Shown: piece by piece, positions 17,638 to 26,003 of the stretch
Layout of the letters: every line of letters starts with the position of its first letter
How positions within the stretch are numbered: position 1 is the first letter of the stretch
NCBI GenBank assembly: GCA_942492055.1
Contig: CALODP010000026.1
Coordinates: forward strand, 1 to 64,000
Source of the DNA: CALODP01 sp942492055
GTDB taxonomy: Bacteria; Bacteroidota; Ignavibacteria; Ignavibacteriales; Melioribacteraceae
Direction: 5' to 3'
Length of the DNA stretch: 64,000 nucleotides
Made by a program: the position numbers and the translations under genes
The notes under the pieces: generated by a model
The model's input: only the letters and a program-made list of their open reading frames with translations
Told to the model about the DNA's origin: nothing
Database searches by the model: none

Positions 17638-18055
17638 GACCATTTCCCCCGGAAAGTCATCCTTTTGAATAAAAAACGACGCAAAGAGGCTTGAAAGCGA
17701 CCTAAACGATTTGGAATGTGACGAAAACGTGGAAAAAGTGACCAAAACGGAGAAAAAATGATTTTTACGATTTTAAAATGACCGATTACGCTTGGAAAAT
17801 CACCCGATACGCTTTTAAAATGACAAAAACGCATAAAATGTAATTATTACGCATAAAAAATGATTATTAACCGGTCAATAATCTTATTTTTCTCGTTTTT
17901 ATGACTTTTTTTTCCGTTTGAGTGATTTTCTTTGACAAATAGTCACTTTTTCTGCCACATGTGTTGTTTTCCAAGCGAAAGGCCTCATATTTTTTCCGTT
18001 TTAGCCACTTTCCGGACGTATTAGCCATTTTATTTCCGTAATAATGAGATGGTAA
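17638..18055. repeat. Array C: 20-21 bp phased degenerate repeats around a palindrome
   Basis: Left arm units have the form AAAATGACCGATTACGCTT; the GACC/GACG/CACC core recurs at 17678, 17699, 17720, 17740, 17760, 17780, 17801 and 17822. At 17862-17883 lies an almost perfect palindrome (GATTATT, eight bases centred on CCGG, AATAATC). Right of it the units read in the opposite orientation (on the minus strand AAAATGGCTAATACG, AAAGTGGCTAAAACGG, AAAATCACTCAAACGG). No gene is called; a minus-strand open frame over the left arm shows only seven-residue periodicity. Confidence 0.75.
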
Positions 18056-18683
18056 TTCGTTTGTGCAATTTTTTTCTCGTAAGTATAAGATTATTGCTTG
18101 TCGGTGTTATATTAAAAGCGTTTTTGTCACTTTCCGCTTCGTTAACGCCCGATAATATAGACTTTTGCCTCTCCCGGTAGTTTTGTGCCTTCTCATTATT
18201 CGTTTCTCTTGTTTTCAAATGATTCTTGTTTCTTACCTGAAGGAGATGAGTATTATTTTTAGAGAATCCCTAAGGCTCATTAGTAAAAAAGGTATCTAAT
18301 ATACTTCTTATCTCAGCGAACAGTACTAATTGGTGTACTTTTGTCTTGTTGCGTCAGTGGCCGCATTTCGACCAGTCAGGAGCCTGGTTTTCAACAAGCT
18401 TCCCGACTTTGTCGGGATCTGAGAAAGCAACCGCACATGCTCAAAAGTACCAAAAGATCAAGACTGTATAAGAATCTCATGAAATTCCCCTCACTTCGCT
18501 AAGAGCCGGATTTAAGAGGAAGCAGACCTTCATTTCCCTCGATATCATACCCAAAACTCCGAACACCACTCAGATTCATCGGGAGAAAAAGTACCATTCA
18601 AAGGAGAGATGTTACCTTTAAGGGGGGGCGTTTAGGTGTTAGCTTTGTATCGTTATTTTCAAAAACAATAAACGGAGAACGAT
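18056..18683. other. Intergenic region with a long-range inverted repeat
   Basis: About 630 bases. GTACTTTTG at 18335-18343 is the exact complement of CAAAAGTAC at 18442-18450; a few flanking bases also pair, and a CCCGACTTTGTCGGG hairpin lies between at about 18404-18418. Similar intergenic segments with 'AAAGTACCAAAAG' are, to my recollection, scattered in Bacteroidota-type genomes, without known function. No open frame is credible. The rest carries no recognisable signal other than GGAGAACG before the next gene. Confidence 0.45.
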
Positions 18684-19319
18684 ATGAGAAGGCTGGCTTT
18701 ATTTTTACTATTTGCTACTGTGATAACAGCATGCGCGCAGAGCAACATTAACGAACCACAAAAAGATGAAGGGGTTAAGATGGAAAAGAGTAACAAAGAA
18801 AAGGTAGTGGAATTACTTAAAAGCATTGAAACCGGCGCCTCGGAGCCGATAGCATATATAAATCCCGATAAATATATTCAGCACAATCAATCCGTTAAAG
18901 ATGGTCTGGCCGGATTCGGAGAGTTGTTGGGACAATTGCCCGAGGGGAGCGCGAAGGTGAATACCGTAAGAGTGATAGAGGATGGGAACTATGTAATTGC
19001 GCATTCCGTTTACGAATTTTTCGGACCGAAAGTCGGGATAGACATTTTTCGTTTTGAGGATGGATTGGCCGGATTGGGGGAAGCTCTTACTGCCTTGGCT
19101 GAGGCGGGAACTCCGATGATTTACGAAAAGAATCACATAATTCTTGGTGAAGGAAATTTTGTCCTTTCCGTATCCGAAGGAATATTCATGAAAGAGAAAG
19201 TGGCGTTTTACGATATTTTCCGAATAGAAAATGGAAAAGTAGTGGAGCATTGGGATGTAATTGAAAAGATTTTGCCCGATTCCGACGCAAAGAACAGCAA
19301 CGGTAAGTTTAACTTTTAA
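18684..19319 (+). CDS. SnoaL-like (NTF2-fold) lipoprotein with internal duplication
   Basis: 211 residues. Lipobox ATVITAC puts the lipidated cysteine at C17, so it should be a membrane-anchored lipoprotein. The body matches the predicted SnoaL-like aldol-condensation family: YINPDKYIQHNQSVKDGLAG, EGSAKVNTVRVIEDGNYVIAH, FFGPKVGIDIFRFEDG and KVVEHWDVIEK. The family normally passes straight from FRFEDG to KxVEHWD. Here a second half-copy is inserted (LAGLGEALTALAEAG ... ILGEGNFVLSVSEGIF ... YDIFRIENG) that aligns with LAGFGELLGQLPEG ... IEDGNYVIAHSVYEF ... DIFRFEDG, as if duplicated between the two DG sites. No characterised activity can be assigned. It may be cotranscribed with the oxidoreductase 21 bases downstream. 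Confidence 0.8.
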   Translation: MRRLALFLLFATVITACAQSNINEPQKDEGVKMEKSNKEKVVELLKSIETGASEPIAYINPDKYIQHNQSVKDGLAGFGELLGQLPEGSAKVNTVRVIEDGNYVIAHSVYEFFGPKVGIDIFRFEDGLAGLGEALTALAEAGTPMIYEKNHIILGEGNFVLSVSEGIFMKEKVAFYDIFRIENGKVVEHWDVIEKILPDSDAKNSNGKFNF

Positions 19320-19340
19320 CACAAAGTAGGAACTATTATT

Positions 19341-20282
19341 ATGAAAGCAATTATCCTTGAAAAAGCCGGCGGTATTGAAAATCTTGTAAAGAGTGAGATA
19401 GAAAAACCTCTTCCCAAAGAGAATGAAGTATTGGTGGAGGTTAGAGCGTTAAGTATAAATCCGGTTGACATGAAAGTCCGGGTAAACGAAGATAGGCTAA
19501 ATCTGATGTTCGGCAAAGAGCGTCCGATAATTCTCGGATGGGATATTGCCGGAAGGGTGGTTGCTTTGGGGAATAAGGTATCGGAATTCTCGATTGGTGA
19601 CAAAGTATTCGGGATGGTGAATTTCCCGGGAAAAGGGAGATGCTACGCGGAGTATGTGGTCTCTCCTTCGGATCACCTGGCCAAAATGCCGGAGAATGTT
19701 TCCTATGAAGAAGCGGCTGCAACAACACTGGCCGCGTTAACCGCTTTGCAAGTCATGAAAGGAAGAATAAAAAAAGGGGATAGAGTTTTAATACACGCAG
19801 GTGCCGGTGGTGTAGGGCATTTTGCCATTCAGATTGCGAAGAGCATGGGGGCTTATGTCGTTACTACCGCTTCCGCGCAAAACAGAGATTTTGTGTTATC
19901 TCTCGGAGCTGATCAGCATATTGATTACCGGTCGGTTCCCTTTGAGGAGGTTGCAGAAGAAATAGATTTTGTAATGGATAGTATGGGGGGGGAGATACTT
20001 CTTAAATCAATAAAAACAATGAAAAATGGTGGCTCGGTTATCACTTTGCCAATCAGAGAGATCCCGGAGGAAGTGCGTATGGAAGCAGAGAAAAGAAATA
20101 TCAATGCATCAACCCTGATGGTTAAGTCGGATGGGGCTGATATGAAAACGTTGAAAGAGATGCTTGAGAGGGAAGAGATAAAGCCGGTAATATCCCATAC
20201 TTTTCCCTTTGACGAGATTCCAAAAGCTCATAGCCAAATAGAAACAGGCAGAACAGTCGGGAAGATAGTTGTTGTGATGTGA
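19341..20282 (+). CDS. Zinc-free MDR-family NADP(H) oxidoreductase (quinone-reductase type)
   Basis: 313 residues, cytoplasmic. GroES-like N-terminal domain (VLVEVRALSINPVDMKVR, ILGWDIAGRVVALG, FSIGDKVFGMV) and a Rossmann domain with the NADP motif VLIHAGAGGVGHFAIQIAK at about residue 150. The catalytic zinc cysteines of alcohol dehydrogenases are absent, which fits quinone reductases and enoyl reductases of the medium-chain family. The ending KAHSQIETGRTVGKIVVVM is typical. It follows the SnoaL-like gene by 21 bases. Substrate unknown. Confidence 0.9.
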   Translation: MKAIILEKAGGIENLVKSEIEKPLPKENEVLVEVRALSINPVDMKVRVNEDRLNLMFGKERPIILGWDIAGRVVALGNKVSEFSIGDKVFGMVNFPGKGRCYAEYVVSPSDHLAKMPENVSYEEAAATTLAALTALQVMKGRIKKGDRVLIHAGAGGVGHFAIQIAKSMGAYVVTTASAQNRDFVLSLGADQHIDYRSVPFEEVAEEIDFVMDSMGGEILLKSIKTMKNGGSVITLPIREIPEEVRMEAEKRNINASTLMVKSDGADMKTLKEMLEREEIKPVISHTFPFDEIPKAHSQIETGRTVGKIVVVM

Positions 20283-20304
20283 TTAACATAAAGACTAAGA
20301 TTAA

Positions 20305-20341
20305 TAAAAAGGGGGCACGGATTATTCTTTGCTCCTTTTTT
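20305..20341 (+). terminator. Probable terminator after the oxidoreductase gene
   Basis: AAAAAGGGGGCA can pair imperfectly with TGCTCCTTTTT, which ends in the T-run. Confidence 0.55.
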
Positions 20342-20576
20342 ATTGAATAGATTTGGTTGTAATATGTTTGATAGTGGTTTATTGTTAATAGTAAAACTAT
20401 CCTAGTAAGTGTGATAAAATTTAGCATTGAAATATATTTAACTCTGAGATAGATTTCCCATGTTCATTTTGAAGAACACTAGTTCGTCGGAATAACAGAA
20501 AAGCGCGTAATCCAATATGGCCATAATTGAATTTAAGCGAATATTTGGGATAATTAAAATTTATTGAGGAGAAAAT

Positions 20577-21311
20577 ATGGATATCAGGAAATTCTTAATT
20601 GTGTTAGTTGTTGTTGGGGCTTGCTATACTCTCTGCGGGTGCGAAGATTCTACAAAACCGGAAGAGGCAGCCAAATATATGTCTCTAAGTGTCGGAGATA
20701 TCAGGCAGTTCTTTAGTACAAAGAGTGGTTCGATTATTACGCGAAAAGTAGTTGGTAAGGTGAAAAGAGTAGATAATTTGGAAGTATTCGCAATAGAACA
20801 GAGCGGAAGAGACTTTCAGGGACCGTGGGTAGATACCAGTTATCATTTTATAAAGGATGGTTATTGTTGGGCTACGAGGTTGGATACTCTACCGGAGGAG
20901 TACATGATTGAAGGTAATCCTTATAATGAGCAAAGATTGGCAAAGGTCTATCCGAAAGATGGGGACAGATGGATGAGATATGATACGGAAATAGATTCTT
21001 TGAAATCATATTTCTATGCAGATTATGTTGAAGAGTATGCGACTAAAGTAAAGATATTTTCCGATGTTTTTGCTGTAAATGTAGAGGGAGAGGAACTTCC
21101 CAATGAGTTTAAGGCCTTTTACGCTAAGAATTACGGACTTATTGGTTCAAGATATACGGATGAAGGAAAGTTATTTGAGTTTCAATTAAGATATCTGAAG
21201 GTCGGAGGAAAAGAAGTAGGGGAGTATATCCCTGTGGAATTGGGTAAAGCCTCTAAGGGAAGGAAGCCAAAAGGGGATAGAAACAAATATTATGGCTTGG
21301 GAATGTTTTAG
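20577..21311 (+). CDS. Uncharacterised lipoprotein
   Basis: 244 residues beginning with a lipoprotein signal (MDIRKFLIVLVVVGACYTLC), with lipobox LCGC and lipid attachment predicted at C22. The mature part is beta-rich and begins EDSTKPEEAAKYMSLSVGDIRQFFS, a pattern seen in uncharacterised FCB lipoproteins in which a 'GDxxxY/F' strand follows the lipid anchor. The C terminus is lysine- and glycine-rich (KASKGRKPKGDRNKYYG). I do not recognise a family with known function. RBS GAGGAG 5 bases before the ATG. It ends at a bidirectional terminator shared with the HAD gene. Confidence 0.75.
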   Translation: MDIRKFLIVLVVVGACYTLCGCEDSTKPEEAAKYMSLSVGDIRQFFSTKSGSIITRKVVGKVKRVDNLEVFAIEQSGRDFQGPWVDTSYHFIKDGYCWATRLDTLPEEYMIEGNPYNEQRLAKVYPKDGDRWMRYDTEIDSLKSYFYADYVEEYATKVKIFSDVFAVNVEGEELPNEFKAFYAKNYGLIGSRYTDEGKLFEFQLRYLKVGGKEVGEYIPVELGKASKGRKPKGDRNKYYGLGMF

Positions 21312-21357
21312 AAGAAATGTTATTGAGTTTCAGTCAATTAGCAAAAAGGAAATAAAA

Positions 21358-21387
21358 TAAAAAGGCCACCCGAAGGTGGCTTTTTTT
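21358..21387. terminator. Bidirectional terminator between convergent genes
   Basis: GCCACC-CGAA-GGTGGC tetraloop hairpin, flanked by an A-run on the left and seven T residues on the right, between the lipoprotein gene and the HAD gene. Confidence 0.9.
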
Positions 21388-22030
21388 ATTGCATAATGAA
21401 ATTTCTGAATTCTTCGGGGGAGTAGAATTTGTAGTCAGCGCCGAGTTTTTCTATTTCTTCTATGGCGTATGAGTCCCACAAGACCGAAGCGATTTTTACA
21501 CCCGCTGATTTTGCCGCATTAAGATCGGCCGGGGCGTCCCCAACCATAAGAACCTTTTCCGGATTGAGCTTGTATTTATCCAAGAACATTTTTATTCCTT
21601 CCGGACTAGGTTTCGGTTCGGAAACATCATCTCCTGTAACAATCATATCGAACAGCTCATCCGCCTCGATCTTCTCAAGAGTTATGCGTGTAGTATCTTT
21701 ACCTTTTCCCGTGCACACTCCGAGAGGAAGATCTTTCTCTTTCAGGTATTTAATCACATCCAGCATATGCGGAAAGACATTTACCATTGTGTTGTGATTA
21801 GCTGCGTAGTAGTGGTAGAATATCCTTCTTCCTTCGTTGTATTTTTCGCCGAGCCAATCCATCAGAAGAGCATCTTCCGTGGGGCCGAAGCATTTGATAA
21901 TCTCTTCGTCGGAATATGATTTATCGAGATATTCCTTCGCCACACGGTTAAATGAGGCGAAGATAAGTTTATTTGTTGAAGTCAGCGTTCCGTCGATATC
22001 AAAAATATAAGCGTCAAACATATTTGGCAT
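21386..22030 (-). CDS. HAD-family phosphatase (phosphoglycolate-phosphatase-like)
   Basis: 214 residues, cytoplasmic, haloacid dehalogenase subfamily IA. Motif I FDIDGTLT gives the nucleophile and acid aspartates; motif II is GVCTGKGKDTT; motif III lysine is in SEPKPSPEGI; motif IV is VLMVGDAPADLNAAKSAG. An alpha-helical cap lies between motifs I and II. Related enzymes hydrolyse phosphoglycolate or pyrophosphate (Gph, PpaX); the actual substrate cannot be read. Start could be the ATG at 22030 or the ATG three codons on (MFDAYIF). Its 5' end is only 6 bases from the stop of the upstream phosphoesterase gene, so the two are probably one transcript. Confidence 0.88.
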   Translation of the reverse strand: MPNMFDAYIFDIDGTLTSTNKLIFASFNRVAKEYLDKSYSDEEIIKCFGPTEDALLMDWLGEKYNEGRRIFYHYYAANHNTMVNVFPHMLDVIKYLKEKDLPLGVCTGKGKDTTRITLEKIEADELFDMIVTGDDVSEPKPSPEGIKMFLDKYKLNPEKVLMVGDAPADLNAAKSAGVKIASVLWDSYAIEEIEKLGADYKFYSPEEFRNFIMQ

Positions 22031-22036
22031 AATACC

Positions 22037-23842
22037 TTACTTTATTTTAAACATTACAAGATTTCCGTCCATATTGGCCGCAAAGAAAAAATTATCCTTA
22101 ATGTGGCAGATAGAATAAATTCTGGCCGTCCCCATGAATAACACAGGAGAGAAATCATAGTTTTCGTCAATACGATAAATAATTCCTTTCTTCGATCCGA
22201 AAATGATATTACCATCCCATTCGATCGGTTCAATAGGCATAGTATCGAAACCGAGTTTCATATCGATTGTTTTAATAAGATCACCCGACTCAGCGGAGAT
22301 AATCGAAAATGAGTCGGAAACAGATTTACTAAGAATTCTCTTTTTGTCCGCGGAAACACCGAGTGATTCCCAAGAACGATAATCTTTTTTCTTCCAAACA
22401 AGTTCACCGGAATCAGCGTTATAAGCGAATAGAATTTTTTCCGGAGTCGAAATATAAACTTTTTCTCCGTCAGTTACAGGTTTGCAGGAAGCGGGGGAGT
22501 AATAGAAATTATCTCTCGGAGTAGTTTTCCATATCATTTCTCCCGATTCGCTGTTTAGGCAATAGATATAACTATCCCAAGAGCCATATATGATTTTCCC
22601 TTTTAATAATAGAGGTTCGGTTTCTATCATTCCTTTGGCACTGTCGTTAACCCAGTTTACTTTGAGTGACGGAATTCCGAGCGAATAGAGGTTCCCTTCG
22701 GAAGTCCCAGCCAAAAGAAATCTTGAGTTGTTGGCTCTATAAGTAATCAATCGGGAAGTGATTGTTGTTCCCAAAGTGATTGAGTTAATCTCTTTTCCCG
22801 AATCCCCGTTAAGTATTTTGAGGTTTCCTTTTGTATCGGCTACGAATACCATTCCGTTTGAAAATGTCGGTTTGCTCATTATGTTTGCCGGCATATCATA
22901 GCTCCATTTCTCTTCCCCTTCGGAATCGAAACAAGTAAGCTTGCCTGTCCTCTCTGTGATTATTACTTTATCCTCAGTTGTAAGAGGGGGAACCGAGAGA
23001 GTCTTGTTCAGAGTTTTGCTCCACACTATTTCGGATGAGTATTCTTTGGTAGCTATCGAATCAACATATGGAATAGACGGTTTCTGGGTTTTCGCGATTC
23101 CACCCCAACGAAGAGGGATAGTGTCTCGTTTTACTTCGAAGAACTTGATGGAGTCGGTTCCGTTTTCTACCATTGTAAAGCCCCAGCTATCGCGACGCTG
23201 ACTTAAGGTAGAGCGTGCCATAATTCCGGGAAGCCCGTTGTAGCTTTCAATTGTATTGTTATGTCCGTGTCCGTGGAACATAGCTTTTATATTATTTTCG
23301 CGAAGTATGTTTGTTAACTTATACCAGTTATCGGTTTCGTCGGTAAGGGGATGATGTTGCACATAATATACCTCATAGGAGGAATCGAATTTGGTGAGTT
23401 GGGTTTTAAGCCATTTCAAATCTTCAGGGGTAAGATGTCCGCCACCACCTCGCCAAGGGATTCCGCTATTAAGACCGACAAAAACATCGTTGTTATATTC
23501 GAATATGAATTTGTTGTCTCCGAATAGTTCCGAGAATTTGGTGCAACCACTTTCGCTCCATTTTGTATCATGATTTCCGGGAACAATGTAGTAAGGTTTT
23601 TCAAGTTTGTCGAAAATGGATTTGGCGGTTTGAAGTTGGTCGTTCATCCCTTTTTCGCCGATATCTCCTGAGATGATAGTGAATTCAATATCATCGAAAG
23701 AATTGACAAGTTGTACAACCGAGTCGAGTTCGGTATCTGCTTCCGGATATCCGATATGAACATCTGTAAGCCACGCAAAGCGATAGCTTTGAGCGAAGAG
23801 AGATGAAGCGGCTAACAGTAGAAAGAATAAAAGCTTTTTCAT
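22037..23842 (-). CDS. Secreted calcineurin-like phosphoesterase with PQQ-type beta-propeller (copy 1)
   Basis: About 601 residues. Signal peptide MKKLLFFLLLAASSLFAQ. The N-terminal metallophosphoesterase has all dinuclear metal motifs: LTDVHIG, SGDIGEKG, PGNHDTKW, QHHPLTDE and FHGHGHN. From about residue 270 a repeated propeller follows (GKLTCFDSEGEEKWSYD, GNLKILNGDSGKEI, SYIYCLNSESGEMIWK, LFAYNADSGELVWKK), the PQQ-like repeat pattern without a quinoprotein active site. Probably a periplasmic or surface phosphodiesterase; substrate unknown. The ATG at 23842 has an AGGAG site 6 bases upstream and is preferred over the in-frame TTG 23848. It is a tandem paralogue of the gene at 23999-25843. 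Confidence 0.88.
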   Translation of the reverse strand: MKKLLFFLLLAASSLFAQSYRFAWLTDVHIGYPEADTELDSVVQLVNSFDDIEFTIISGDIGEKGMNDQLQTAKSIFDKLEKPYYIVPGNHDTKWSESGCTKFSELFGDNKFIFEYNNDVFVGLNSGIPWRGGGGHLTPEDLKWLKTQLTKFDSSYEVYYVQHHPLTDETDNWYKLTNILRENNIKAMFHGHGHNNTIESYNGLPGIMARSTLSQRRDSWGFTMVENGTDSIKFFEVKRDTIPLRWGGIAKTQKPSIPYVDSIATKEYSSEIVWSKTLNKTLSVPPLTTEDKVIITERTGKLTCFDSEGEEKWSYDMPANIMSKPTFSNGMVFVADTKGNLKILNGDSGKEINSITLGTTITSRLITYRANNSRFLLAGTSEGNLYSLGIPSLKVNWVNDSAKGMIETEPLLLKGKIIYGSWDSYIYCLNSESGEMIWKTTPRDNFYYSPASCKPVTDGEKVYISTPEKILFAYNADSGELVWKKKDYRSWESLGVSADKKRILSKSVSDSFSIISAESGDLIKTIDMKLGFDTMPIEPIEWDGNIIFGSKKGIIYRIDENYDFSPVLFMGTARIYSICHIKDNFFFAANMDGNLVMFKIK

Positions 23843-23998
23843 TTGCAACTCCTAAATAAAAATGTGAAAGGTAATTTGTTAGACTACATAAACTACCTGA
23901 TAATAGTAAGGTCACGTCGCTTAAGCTCTGTGACCTTTTGAAATTTATTGTAACTTAATGAGAATCATCAAGTGAAATATTGCTATCTATCCGGAAGG

Positions 23999-25843
23999 TT
24001 ATTTCAATGTGAACATCACAAGAGTTCCGTCCATATTCGAAGCGAAGAAAATATTATCCTTCGGATTTTGAATAGTGTGAATTCTGGCTGAGCCCATGAA
24101 TAAAACCGGAGCGAATTTGAAATCCTTTTGAATACGATAAATATTGCCATTCTTCGAACCGAATAATACGTTTCCGTTCCATTCAATCGGTTCGCATGGC
24201 ATAGTATCGAGCCCGAATTTGATATTTATATCCTGTACCCAATTAGTGGTAACTGTCGAAACAATGTGGAGATGATCATGAATACTCTTTACAAATAGTT
24301 TTCTTTTATCCTTCGAAATCCCTATTGATTCCCATGCGTCGTAATTTTGTTTTTTCCAGAGTAAAGTTCCCAGTTTCAAATCGATAGCGAAAAGTAATTT
24401 ATCGGGAGTAGTGATATAAACCTTTTTCCCGTCAGTGACCGGCTTACATGCGGCAGGGGAATAGTAAAAATTATTTTTAGGGCTCCATTTCCAAATGAGT
24501 AAACCGGATTTGGCATCAATGCAGTAGAGGTTGGTGTCCCAACTACCGTAGATTAGTTTTTCGTCAACGTAGAGAGGTTGAATTTCGACCATGGCTTTTG
24601 CGGACTCGTTTTTCCAGTAGCGTTGAAGGGTTTCCAGATCGTAGCAGTATACTTCTCCTTTCGCGGTTCCCAAAATAACGGCGGCTTTAGAATTGGAGCG
24701 TTTAGGGATCATCAAATTAGCAGAACCTTTATATTCGATAGTAATCAACTGTGAAGTTATCGGTTGATCGAATCCTATTGACTGGATCTGTTCTCCTGTA
24801 GTAGCGTTCAGAGTAATCAAATCGCCGCGAACATTTGCGACAACTAGTATATCGTCCATTGCGGCCGGTTTACTGAATACAGGCCCGTAAGCATCGTAAT
24901 CCCAAAGGAGTTGTCCTGTTGAGTCGAAGCAGCTTACAATTCCGTTGATGTCAGCCGTGTATATTTTGTTTTTGTAAATCAAAGGAGTGGCAGACATGGT
25001 TGCATTCAGTTCTACTTTCCAGAGGAGAGAATCGGCTGCGTAGTTTATAAATTTGGCCGAGTCAACCAGAGGAATTTCCAAAGTATCGTTTTTGGCAATG
25101 CCACCTAATGGTTGAAGGAGGGAATCTTTTTCCACTTCGAAGAACTTCAGAGAATCTTCTGTGCTTTCCGCAAGAGTAAACCCCCAACTTTCCTGATGTG
25201 CACTCAGGGTTGAACGTGCCATTATATTCGGAATCCCGTTATTGTAATTGACTCTATGAACATGTCCGTGGCCGTGGAGGACCGCTTTTATATCATATTG
25301 TCGTAGCAAGTTCGATACTTTATACCAATTGTCCGTATCGGCGTTCAGAGGATGATGGATAACAAAATAGATATCTTTTTCATTATCATATTTTTCCAAT
25401 TGATTTTTGAGCCAGTCGATATCTTCAATTTTAACATGGCCACCGCCACCTCTCCAAGGAATACCGCTGTTGAGACCGATAAAAACATCTCCGTTTATTT
25501 CGAAAACAAATTTGTCGTCTTCCCACAGATCAGTGAATTTGGTTAATCCGCTTTCACTCCATTTTGTATCGTGATTTCCCGGTATGATAATGTAAGGGGC
25601 GTTAAGCTTATCGAGAATTTCTTTAGCTTTTTCGAGCTCGCTGTTTCTTCCTTTCTCGGCTATATCTCCTGAAGCCAAAACAAACTTAATATCATCAAAT
25701 GAGTTGATCAGCTGGATTACGGAATCCAATTCCGCGTCCGCCGTACCGGAGCCGATATGAATATCGGTTACCCATCCGAAACGGTAAGTTTGGGCGAAAA
25801 GGGAGGGAGCAAGAAGGAATAGTATTAATATGAACCTTTTCAT
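23999..25843 (-). CDS. Secreted calcineurin-like phosphoesterase with PQQ-type beta-propeller (copy 2)
   Basis: About 614 residues, same architecture as its downstream neighbour. Signal peptide MKRFILILFLLAPSLFAQ. Metal motifs are VTDIHIG, SGDIAEKG, PGNHDTKW, IHHPLNAD and LHGHGHVH. The propeller repeats include GIVSCFDSTGQLLWDYD, GDLITLNATTGEQI, TNLYCIDAKSGLLIWK and LFAIDLKLGTLLWKK. IPWRGGGGHV between motifs III and IV is shared almost exactly with copy 1 and may be a family hallmark. It carries a short extra segment (KRSNSKAAVILG) in the propeller. The ATG at 25843 follows GGAGAT by 5 bases. Transcribed ahead of copy 1, 156 bases apart. A tandem gene duplication that has since diverged. Confidence 0.88.
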   Translation of the reverse strand: MKRFILILFLLAPSLFAQTYRFGWVTDIHIGSGTADAELDSVIQLINSFDDIKFVLASGDIAEKGRNSELEKAKEILDKLNAPYIIIPGNHDTKWSESGLTKFTDLWEDDKFVFEINGDVFIGLNSGIPWRGGGGHVKIEDIDWLKNQLEKYDNEKDIYFVIHHPLNADTDNWYKVSNLLRQYDIKAVLHGHGHVHRVNYNNGIPNIMARSTLSAHQESWGFTLAESTEDSLKFFEVEKDSLLQPLGGIAKNDTLEIPLVDSAKFINYAADSLLWKVELNATMSATPLIYKNKIYTADINGIVSCFDSTGQLLWDYDAYGPVFSKPAAMDDILVVANVRGDLITLNATTGEQIQSIGFDQPITSQLITIEYKGSANLMIPKRSNSKAAVILGTAKGEVYCYDLETLQRYWKNESAKAMVEIQPLYVDEKLIYGSWDTNLYCIDAKSGLLIWKWSPKNNFYYSPAACKPVTDGKKVYITTPDKLLFAIDLKLGTLLWKKQNYDAWESIGISKDKRKLFVKSIHDHLHIVSTVTTNWVQDINIKFGLDTMPCEPIEWNGNVLFGSKNGNIYRIQKDFKFAPVLFMGSARIHTIQNPKDNIFFASNMDGTLVMFTLK

Positions 25844-26003
25844 TTTTAATCTCCGTTTTTTTTGTTTCGGCAAATTTAATAAAAATTGAGGTTCTTTAAT
25901 AATTTCGGCATCTTACATAGGTAATTATTATTCAATAAAAACAGATTAGTTGTATTTCCTCCACTCTATTTATATATTTCTAAGCTAAAAAATTTTGAAG
26001 GTT

